Of a stretch of DNA of 64,000 bases, positions 52,292-59,676 are shown one piece after another (position 1 is the first letter of the stretch; each line of letters opens with the position of its first letter). The position numbers were made by a program, and so were the translations under genes. The notes under the pieces are model-generated. The model made no database searches. It saw only the letters and a program-made list of their open reading frames with translations, and was not told the DNA's origin. This DNA is from an uncultured Ruminiclostridium sp. (GTDB lineage: Bacteria > Bacillota > Clostridia > Oscillospirales > Ruminococcaceae): the NCBI GenBank assembly GCA_944388385.1, contig CALXIO010000001.1, positions 218,246 to 282,245 on the forward strand, in the 5' to 3' direction.

Positions 52292-53371
52292 ATGAGTATA
52301 TTCCACGCATCCTTCCAAAAAGCACGGTCGGGTATGCTGACCAATATCTGCGAGATCGAAAAAGTGGTGGAGCTGACCGATGAAGAATACGAACGTTTCA
52401 GTCAGAACCTCACCGTGTCGAGCGAACTGCTCTCACAGGAGTCCGACCGATTCCGAGTGGACGAACACGGCATCGCAAGATGCCTGCTCGTTATGGCAGA
52501 AGGCCGTCAGGACGGCACCTTGGTACTGACCGAGGGCTACGACTACGCAAGGCATACCGCACACCTGCCTAATGCCCGACAGTTCCTCAAGATGGAGCAG
52601 TCCTTCCGACTCACTGAATTCGTAGACCGAATGCACAGCCTAACCAATCAATTCGTTGCCGATGCCATCGACAGGCAGGTCGAGGGCGAATACAAGGTGT
52701 CCCTCGCACCGATCCGAAACAAAGTGGTCAACGACTCGTTCAGTGCGTCTCTGTTTATGGAGATGCTCTCCGAGCGACCGGAGATCGCCGAGGTGGACTA
52801 CGACTACGAGAACGATACCGTATCCGTTGCACTTGCGGATGAGCATATCCGATTTACCGATGAAAGCGGAATGCGGTATCTGACCGAACAGGATATCGAA
52901 GTCATGTGCGCCAAGCATATCCTGTGGCTCAACGACGAGGGCGGCGAGCAAGCCGACTTCTCAAACTGCGTGATCCGAGGAATGGATCTGTCGAGAAGGA
53001 ATCTCAATCAAGCCATCTTCGATGGAGCGAAGATCAGCAACACACAGCTCTACAGCGCCGAACTGTGCTACGCATCCTGCGTCGGCACCAAGTTCTATAA
53101 CTGCTACGCTACCGACCTCACCGCCGAAGAAGCCAACTTCAAGGGCGCGGAGTTTATCGGCACGGAATTAGGCCGTAGCGTTTTCACCCACAGCAACTTC
53201 GCCGATGCACGATTCCGAAACTGCGAGGTGTACAGTTGCAGCTTGGACGGCTCCTGTATTGAGGGGACGGACTTCGGTGACACCGACACCTCTCTCGTTC
53301 GCATGAACCGATGCACCTACGACGAGGATATCTGGAACGCCGAGCAGAACGGCTCACCGATCACGATGTAG
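52292..53371 (+). CDS. Pentapeptide-repeat protein
   Basis: 359 residues from ATG 52292. The N-terminal 110 residues are paralogous to the previous protein. From about residue 225 a right-handed beta-helix of pentapeptides follows: ADFSNCVIRGMDLSRRNLNQAIFDGA and similar repeats up to GTDFGDTDTS. Pentapeptide proteins such as Qnr and MfpA mimic DNA and protect gyrase; an anti-restriction or gyrase-protecting role on an ICE is inference. Ends in GSPITM with TAG in the next ribosome binding site. Confidence 0.8.
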   Translation: MSIFHASFQKARSGMLTNICEIEKVVELTDEEYERFSQNLTVSSELLSQESDRFRVDEHGIARCLLVMAEGRQDGTLVLTEGYDYARHTAHLPNARQFLKMEQSFRLTEFVDRMHSLTNQFVADAIDRQVEGEYKVSLAPIRNKVVNDSFSASLFMEMLSERPEIAEVDYDYENDTVSVALADEHIRFTDESGMRYLTEQDIEVMCAKHILWLNDEGGEQADFSNCVIRGMDLSRRNLNQAIFDGAKISNTQLYSAELCYASCVGTKFYNCYATDLTAEEANFKGAEFIGTELGRSVFTHSNFADARFRNCEVYSCSLDGSCIEGTDFGDTDTSLVRMNRCTYDEDIWNAEQNGSPITM

Positions 53372-53381
53372 GAGGTGTGCT

Positions 53382-53645
53382 ATGGCAGGTAAGATCAAAT
53401 CCATCCACGGCATCTATAAGAAGCACGGCCGTGAGGCATTCCTCGAAGCCGCCGCCTACTACTCCGACCACGTGAATCCGAACAGTGTCGATAAGACCAT
53501 CGACGAGATGGAGTCCCGTTGGTACGATGCCACCCACCGACAGACCGAAGCGGAAAAGATGGTCGAGGACTATAACAACGGTCAGACCATCTTAAACGAT
53601 CCCGACATTGCCTGCACCGATACCGGTCAGGCAATGGTCATGTGA
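53382..53645 (+). CDS. Small ICE protein of unknown function
   Basis: 87 residues, probably helical, with KIKSIHGIYKKHGREAFLEAAAYYSDHV and SVDKTIDEMESRWYDATHRQTEAEKMVEDY. GTAGGAGGTG precedes the start. Ends in TGQAMVM. Confidence 0.6.
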   Translation: MAGKIKSIHGIYKKHGREAFLEAAAYYSDHVNPNSVDKTIDEMESRWYDATHRQTEAEKMVEDYNNGQTILNDPDIACTDTGQAMVM

Positions 53646-53659
53646 AAGGAGAATCCGAA

Positions 53660-53926
53660 ATGAAGAAAACGTCAATCACGATTTCCTTTGACGAGGAAAA
53701 GCTCTCTGCGCTGAAGATGTATCTCACACAGAGAGGTGTGCAGGTAGAGTCGGAGTTGGAACGCTCCCTCGAAACCCTGTACACGAAAACCGTACCTGCC
53801 GGAGTGCGTGAATTCATTGAGATGAAATCCGGTAATACACCCAAACCTGCACCCACCGTGAAGAAACCGAAACCATCTCCTTCTTCTGCCGTGGGCGCTG
53901 GCGGCCAGGAGGTGCAGAACGGATGA
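53660..53926 (+). CDS. DUF6103-like protein
   Basis: 88 residues from ATG 53660 (GAAAGGAG upstream). ITISFDEEKLSALKMYLTQRG and ELERSLETLYTKTVPAGVREFI form one helical, ribbon-helix-helix-like unit also present at the N-terminus of the next protein. The Pro/Lys tail (KPAPTVKKPKPSPSS) is different. Overlaps the next gene by four bases. Confidence 0.65.
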   Translation: MKKTSITISFDEEKLSALKMYLTQRGVQVESELERSLETLYTKTVPAGVREFIEMKSGNTPKPAPTVKKPKPSPSSAVGAGGQEVQNG

Positions 53927-54618
53927 ACCACATTGAGGTAACTCTGTATTTTAACGAACTGCAGCTCCGAGCCTTGGAAGATCATCTCAACTTCGACGGT
54001 ACAACCCTAAAGGATGAGTTGGGTAAACAGTTCGACTTCCTCTATGAGCAATATGTTCCTCAAGAAGAACAGCTCGCTATCGAAGCGGAGATCGAACAGA
54101 TCGAAGCAGCCGAGAATGCCGAACGAGAAGCCCGTCGCCGCTTCGGCGTCTTCCACGTTCGTGAGAACGGCAGCGACCGATACTTCACAAGCGAGCTGTT
54201 CGACTCTCTGCTGTCCACGGCATACAGGTACCGCCTGTATGATCGGGGCGAACTCAGTTCCAACCCGAAAATGTTTGCCGAAGCCTTCGGCGAGGTGGAG
54301 CATATCAGTGTCGCACAGTATGAAGAACTCTGCGACCGAATGCCCAACGACCACCGCATCAAAATCGCTGCGGATTTCGATTTGGATGCAGGCACAGCCA
54401 GTGCCTGCCAAAGCAGCGACAATGCGTGGTGGACGTATTCGCTCAAGGATCTGTCGACTGCTGCGTACCGTGCCAACCGTGGCTCCTACCGCAGCTCATA
54501 CGACAGAAAAGAAAAATTCGAAGAAGCCCTCGCAGGCAAGGAGATCGTCCCACCCGAAGAAACCGAGGATGAAGCTCCCGACGAGGATGAGGACGAAGCC
54601 CCGGTGATGCGGATGTAG
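53923..54618 (+). CDS. ICE protein with a DUF6103-like N-terminus and acidic tail
   Basis: 231 residues. EVTLYFNELQLRALEDHLNFDGT to YEQYVPQEEQLAIEAEIEQIEAAE is paralogous to the previous protein. The middle (RYFTSELFDSLLSTAYRYRLYDRG) is unrecognised. The C-terminus DEAPDEDEDEAPVMRM is the clearest copy of the element's acidic plus Met tail, and no gene follows closely, so here it cannot serve as a ribosome binding site. It is the last gene before the oriT candidate. Confidence 0.65.
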   Translation: MNHIEVTLYFNELQLRALEDHLNFDGTTLKDELGKQFDFLYEQYVPQEEQLAIEAEIEQIEAAENAEREARRRFGVFHVRENGSDRYFTSELFDSLLSTAYRYRLYDRGELSSNPKMFAEAFGEVEHISVAQYEELCDRMPNDHRIKIAADFDLDAGTASACQSSDNAWWTYSLKDLSTAAYRANRGSYRSSYDRKEKFEEALAGKEIVPPEETEDEAPDEDEDEAPVMRM

Positions 54619-55024
54619 CACAGCGAGGATGTCGCCCCTGTGAGCCACCGTGTCGCCCTGTGTGGCGAGTTTCCCACCGAGGTCGGGAAAACACCCACAG
54701 ACCGCCTCTCAAGCCCCGTTTCGGGCGTGTTTCGCACAGAGAAAGATCGGGCGGTTTACCCATGGATTTCCCAATTTTCGATGGGTCGAAAATCAAGCAG
54801 GTGAAAAGGACGGGGTTGCAGATGCACCCCGCCCAGTATCACAGCGGACGGCAATGCCGACCGCACAAGGGTTTTTGGCACTTCCTCCCCGAAAGAGCCA
54901 TAGGGGTTGTAAGACCGCCCGAAATCCTGTGGTCGGGGTTGTGACTTCGGAAAAACGCCGAAACCACAAGGAAACAGCATGGCGTTGTGAACGGCGTTGT
55001 ACCAACAAAAAGGAGATGATCCCC
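54619..55024 (+). other. Candidate origin of transfer (oriT) region
   Basis: 406 bases without a convincing gene, between the T4SS/accessory block and the relaxosome genes. It holds an imperfect inverted repeat (TTTCCCACC / GGTCGGGAAA, about 54669-54690), many short stems, and three direct copies of GGGGTTG (54812-54818, 54903-54909, 54935-54941). ATCCTGT at 54924-54930 is like the nick-site core of MOB-P systems. The open frame running through from 54650 looks like chance: it is Arg/Pro/Ser-rich and has no ribosome binding site. Confidence 0.6.
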
Positions 55025-55426
55025 ATGTTTGAAAACAAGAAGAAATTCGCCCTTTGGGTGTACCCCGACACCCTCGAAAAGATAGAGAATATCTACCGAG
55101 AGGACGACTGCGAGAGTAAGTCGGAGTTCATTGAGAAGGCAATCAATTTTTATATCGGATACCTCACCACCGAGGATAAGAAAAACTATCTGCCGAGCAT
55201 CGTCACCTCTACGCTCAAGGCAATCGTGGACAGCAGCGACACCCGACAGAACAGAATGATGTTCAAGCTGGCGGTGGAGATCGCTATCGTGCAGAATCTC
55301 ATTGCCGCTACCCAGGACATCGATCCCGTGTCCCTCGAACGACTGCGCGGTGAATGCGTTAAGGAAGTCAAGCGGCTCAACGGCGGCTTCTCCTTCGAGG
55401 ATGCTCTCGCTTGGCAGAAAGGATAA
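55025..55426 (+). CDS. Relaxosome accessory protein, ribbon-helix-helix type
   Basis: 133 residues from ATG 55025 (AAAGGAGATG upstream). KFALWVYPDTLEKIENIYREDDCESKSEFIEKAINFYIGYL is a ribbon-helix-helix N-terminus like MobC/NikA-type helpers that bind oriT. It lies between the oriT candidate and the relaxase. Confidence 0.75.
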   Translation: MFENKKKFALWVYPDTLEKIENIYREDDCESKSEFIEKAINFYIGYLTTEDKKNYLPSIVTSTLKAIVDSSDTRQNRMMFKLAVEIAIVQNLIAATQDIDPVSLERLRGECVKEVKRLNGGFSFEDALAWQKG

Positions 55427-55437
55427 GCGGATAGCCT

Positions 55438-57642
55438 ATGGCAAAGCTGATCACCAAGTTCAAGTATCTCAAACCAAATGCCCGACAGAGCGTTGGCGGG
55501 TATGCAAAATATATTGCTACCCGTGAAGGCGTGGATAAGATCGACGAGTCCTATCGGCTGTCGCCTTGCTCACTAAGGCAACAGCAGCTCATCGAAAAAA
55601 TCCTCAAAGACTTTCCCGACAGCAAAGAGATGTTGGAGTATGAGGACTATCTGAAGGAGCCAACGGTGGGAAACGCTTCTGAGTTTATCACCCGCGCTCT
55701 GGAAGATAACGCTTACGAGGTGATGCAGACCAAGACCTATGCTGACTATATCGCCACCCGACCGAGAGCTGAACGCTTCGGCTCCCACGGTTTGTTCACC
55801 GATGACGGAGTCCCCGTCAAGCTCGGCGAGGTCTCGGAGGAACTGAATCACTACGAAGGAAACGTGTGGACGGTGATCATCTCTCTGCGCCGTGAGGATG
55901 CGGAGCGACTCGGATTCGATCAGGGCGAACGATGGCGGGAGATGCTTCGGACACAGACCGATGCCCTCGCCACCAACTTCAAGATACCCAAAGAGGATCT
56001 GAAATGGTACGCCGCCTTCCACAACGAGAGCCACCATCCTCACGTCCACCTCATGGTCTATACCTCCGGCACTCACAAGCCGTACCTCTCGAAGAAAGGC
56101 GTGATGAGTCTTCGCTCATCACTGGCAAGGGATATCTTCAAGCACGACCTGCACGAAATCTATGCAAGGCAGACCGAGCATCGGGATGAACTGCGAACCC
56201 ACGGCGGCCGTCTCATCGCCGAGATCGTGGAGCAGATCAACTCCGGTGTGTACGATAACCCGAAGGTGGAAGAAATGCTGAAAGAGCTTGCCGACCGTCT
56301 CTATCATACAAGCGGCAAGAAACAATATGGCTATCTGAAATCCGATGTGAAGGCTATCGTCAACCGGATCGTCATGGAACTTGCAGCTGACGAAAGGATC
56401 GCCGCCCTCTATGACCTTTGGTACGAACAGCGAGAGAAGGTACTCGGCATCTACACCCAAGACCTTCCCGAACGGATACCTCTCGTGGACAATCCCGAAT
56501 TCAAATCGGTGAAGAATGCGGTGATCAGCGAAGCTATGAACATCCTTGCCGATATCACTCCCATCGACGAGGACACGGACGATCTCGTCATCGACACTCC
56601 CGAACCGGAGCCGGAAGAAATAGAACGAACCGAGCAAGAGAGCGAGTCCGCAGCTCCCATGAGCGACCGAGAACGGATCTCCGCTATGTGGCGGTATTAC
56701 CGTCAGGCGAAAGAAATGCTGGACCGTGAGAGCGAGGACTACGATCCCAACACGGCGGTGGATCTGCTCATCGACTCGGCAAAGCTGGGATGCGACATTG
56801 CCAAATACCGTCTCGGAAAAATGTTCCTCCGAGGTGAGGATGTGGCGAAGAACACCGACTACGCTCTGCGGTGGCTCGAAGATGCGGTGGCAGACGGCAA
56901 TCAGTACGCCGAATACCTGCTGGGCAAGACTCTGCTCCGAGGTGAGGATGCCGAACAAGACCTGCCTCGTGCCGAGGATCTGCTGAAGCGTTCCTCCGAC
57001 AAAGGAAACCGCTATGCCAAATACGCTCTCGGCAAAGCCTGCCTCGAAGGACTCCTGCTCCTACAGAACATCCCCGAAGCGATCCGACTGCTGACCGAAT
57101 CGGCAGACTCCGGCTTCGCTCCGGCACAGTATCTCCTGGGCAAGCTTATGAGTCAGGGTGAGGTCATCCCGAAAGACTTGGAGAGAGCTATCGACTACCT
57201 CGAACGAGCAGCAGGTCAAGGCAACCCCTACGCCGCCTACCTCGCAGGCAAGCTACTGCTCACCGAGGAAGATATCAAGGACATCCTCCGAGCTATCAAG
57301 AACTTCGAGATCGCCGTGGAGAACGGTAACGACTATGCAGAATACCAACTCGGAAAGCTGTACCTCTACGGCAGAGAGATCGACCGTGACTATCACAAGG
57401 CGATGGAATATCTGAAATCTGCAGCTGACAAAGGCAACCCCTATGCCAAGCAGCTCCTGCACAGCGTTAAGAGTAACCGTCATTGGTCGGCGGCAATGGG
57501 ATCGTTCCGTCTGCTCCATCACCTTGCACGAATGCTCCAAAATCAGTTAGAGGACGAGCGCAAGGAGAAGCTCGGCGGTATCGACCGCAAGCTCAAGCGG
57601 AAGATCGATGAGAAGAAACAGGCTCACGGTCTCAAACAATAA
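55438..57642 (+). CDS. MOB-P type relaxase with C-terminal Sel1 repeats
   Basis: 734 residues. A tyrosine-rich N-terminus (GGYAKYIATREGVDKI, probable nucleophile Tyr 21 or 24) and the histidine triad AAFHNESHHPHVHLMVY (His 195-204) define a MobP relaxase that nicks oriT and pilots the strand. From about residue 440 six or seven Sel1-type TPR repeats follow (AKYRLGKMFLRGEDVAKNTD, AEYLLGKTLLRGEDAEQD, AQYLLGKLMSQGEVIPKD and others). These probably dock partner proteins. A basic tail (RKLKRKIDEKKQ) ends the chain. Confidence 0.92.
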   Translation: MAKLITKFKYLKPNARQSVGGYAKYIATREGVDKIDESYRLSPCSLRQQQLIEKILKDFPDSKEMLEYEDYLKEPTVGNASEFITRALEDNAYEVMQTKTYADYIATRPRAERFGSHGLFTDDGVPVKLGEVSEELNHYEGNVWTVIISLRREDAERLGFDQGERWREMLRTQTDALATNFKIPKEDLKWYAAFHNESHHPHVHLMVYTSGTHKPYLSKKGVMSLRSSLARDIFKHDLHEIYARQTEHRDELRTHGGRLIAEIVEQINSGVYDNPKVEEMLKELADRLYHTSGKKQYGYLKSDVKAIVNRIVMELAADERIAALYDLWYEQREKVLGIYTQDLPERIPLVDNPEFKSVKNAVISEAMNILADITPIDEDTDDLVIDTPEPEPEEIERTEQESESAAPMSDRERISAMWRYYRQAKEMLDRESEDYDPNTAVDLLIDSAKLGCDIAKYRLGKMFLRGEDVAKNTDYALRWLEDAVADGNQYAEYLLGKTLLRGEDAEQDLPRAEDLLKRSSDKGNRYAKYALGKACLEGLLLLQNIPEAIRLLTESADSGFAPAQYLLGKLMSQGEVIPKDLERAIDYLERAAGQGNPYAAYLAGKLLLTEEDIKDILRAIKNFEIAVENGNDYAEYQLGKLYLYGREIDRDYHKAMEYLKSAADKGNPYAKQLLHSVKSNRHWSAAMGSFRLLHHLARMLQNQLEDERKEKLGGIDRKLKRKIDEKKQAHGLKQ

Positions 57643-57662
57643 TCCCAACGAAAGGAGAACCC

Positions 57663-58580
57663 ATGTCAAGCTATATCCATTTCACAGAAGAACAAAAGGA
57701 GCAGGCTCGGCAGACCGACCTCTGCGATCTGCTCCAGCGCCAGGGCGAGAAGCTCAAACGCTCCGGCAGAGAATACGAATGGCGTGACGGCTCACAGAAG
57801 GTAACCATCCGAGGAAACTTGTGGTTTCATCAGTACGAACGAGTCGGCGGCGATGCCATCGACTTCGTCCGAAAGTATATGAACAAGAGCTACCCCGAAG
57901 CGATGGAATACCTGCTGGGCGGCAGCGGTATGGGTACGCTGACTACTGCACCGCCTGTGGTCAGAGAGCAAAAACCCTTCGAGTTGCCACCGAAGAACGA
58001 TAACAACCGCCGAGCTTACGCCTACCTCCTAAACAAGCGAGGCATCAACCGAGAGGTACTAAACGTCTTTTTTTATACCGGACTGATCTACGAATCGGCA
58101 GACTACCACAACGCCGTGTTCGTGGGCAAGAATACGGAAGGCGTTGCCGTCCACGCTCACAAGCGCGGAACAGGCTCGGAGAGTACCTTCAAAGGAAACG
58201 TGGACAGCAGCGATCCGAGATACAGTTTTCACTGGATCGGACGAAGCAACCGAGTCTATCTCTTTGAAGCACCGATAGATATGCTGTCCTTTATTTCGCT
58301 TCACAGAAACGGCTGGCAGAAGCACAGCTATGCCGCCGCCTGCGGTGTATCCGATCAGGTGTTGTGGCAGATACTTGCCGATCATCCGCAGGTGGATACG
58401 GTGTACCTCTGCCACGACAGCGACGTGGATGGACAGAAAGCCGCCGTCCGTATTGCGAATAAGCTCACCGAACAAGGCGTAAACGCAGAAATCCTCGTAC
58501 CGATCCGCAAGGACTGGAACGAGGATTTACTATATCCACCCGATGAAACGGAGGAAGAAATATGTATCCAAACTATGTAA
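57663..58580 (+). CDS. DUF3991/Toprim primase-like protein
   Basis: 305 residues. The N-terminus (EQARQTDLCDLLQRQGEKLKRSGREYEWRDG and VGGDAIDFVRKYM) resembles the zinc/DUF3991 region of DnaG-like proteins without the cysteines. The Toprim part has YLFEAPIDMLSF (Glu about 202) and VYLCHDSDVDGQKAA (Asp-x-Asp about 251-253). Such proteins may prime the transferred strand. Ends in EEEICIQTM. Confidence 0.85.
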   Translation: MSSYIHFTEEQKEQARQTDLCDLLQRQGEKLKRSGREYEWRDGSQKVTIRGNLWFHQYERVGGDAIDFVRKYMNKSYPEAMEYLLGGSGMGTLTTAPPVVREQKPFELPPKNDNNRRAYAYLLNKRGINREVLNVFFYTGLIYESADYHNAVFVGKNTEGVAVHAHKRGTGSESTFKGNVDSSDPRYSFHWIGRSNRVYLFEAPIDMLSFISLHRNGWQKHSYAAACGVSDQVLWQILADHPQVDTVYLCHDSDVDGQKAAVRIANKLTEQGVNAEILVPIRKDWNEDLLYPPDETEEEICIQTM

Positions 58581-58599
58581 GGAAAGGAGGCGGTAGCTC

Positions 58600-59037
58600 A
58601 TGACAGGAAATCCCTTGCTCCTTGTGATCGTCGCCGGAATCATGTTCGCCGTACTCGGCGGTGTGACTTTGCTGTCCCACATCTACAGTCTGAACGGAAT
58701 CAAATCCAAGACGGTCGGCGACGGTCAGCACGGCACTGCTCGATGGGCGACCAAGGCAGAGATAAAGAAAATCTACAAGCACGTGCCGTTTGATCCACAG
58801 CGTTGGCGTAAGCAGGCAGCCAAAGGACAAACTCCCACAGGCGATGACGGCAACCCCTTGCCTCAAGGCATCGTGGTGGGATGCACCGGTAACACCACAG
58901 CGATGGTAGACACCGGCGACGTTCACGCTCTTATGATCGGTGCAGCAGGTGTCGGTAAGACCGCCTTTTGGCTGTACCCGTGTATCGAGTATGCCTGCGC
59001 TTCGGGAATGTCGTGGCTCTCCACCGATACCAAAGGC
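58600..59037 (+). CDS. VirD4/TraG coupling protein, exon 1
   Basis: 146 codons up to the intron. One or two membrane segments at the N-terminus (LLLVIVAGIMFAVLGGVTLLS), DGQHGTARWATKAEI, and Walker A MIGAAGVGKTAFW (about residues 113-120). The last codons read STDTKG. Reading continues at 61588 after removal of the group II intron; together the product has 637 residues, normal for TraG. Without splicing the frame stops at 59061 and transfer would be blocked. Confidence 0.92.
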
Positions 59038-59676
59038 GTGCGCCCAGATAGGGTGCAATAAGAAGTAGATTAAGGCACTACCCCTCATGGTAACGAGGGA
59101 AACGACCCGCCTAACCGAAAAGCGAAAGCCGAAACGGGAACAGAGCATGGCGGGAAAGCGGTAAGCCACTTTATACACAAAAGTGCGGCTGAACTGCTAC
59201 GTTAAGCGGATATGAGGATAAAACTGTGTTTGTTGAATGCGAGTTTCAAGTCCCTGTTGTGTCCGGGCGGAGGAAAGTGTATGCAGCTGCTAAAAATAGC
59301 AGTATCAACCTCCGATATGAATACCATTACATTTCAGCCTTTGTGTAATGGGTTACCAATCATTCATAAGACGAGCCAGAGAACTGGTATTAACGAAACG
59401 AAAGCATATCCGACAATCCGCATTTGCCTGCTTATTGTACTAACTGGGGATTGCCTAAGTTGGAATGCTTGAAACACAAAGTGTGTGACAGCTATGCGAA
59501 ATGCCCTCACAGGTGATAAATCTCAAGCCCGAAAGGTAAGAGAGATGACGCTGAATATCCAATATGGCAACGGAGCCGCCGTAGTAGTCCGAGAACGTTA
59601 ATGGCGTTCACATGGCGAAGGGCGGCAGTTACTGCGTTCTAAAATCGCAAAATTGATTAGGGAGGAAAACCTCACA

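Noticed and set aside
54650..55024. In-frame upstream extension of the relaxosome protein through the oriT candidate
   Set aside because: Arg/Pro/Ser-rich translation without domains, no ribosome binding site; ATG 55025 has AAAGGAGATG and opens directly with the ribbon-helix-helix domain.
59212..59472. 86-residue open frame in the 5' part of the intron
   Set aside because: Lies in the structured RNA domain that contains the exon-binding sites; no ribosome binding site or known family.
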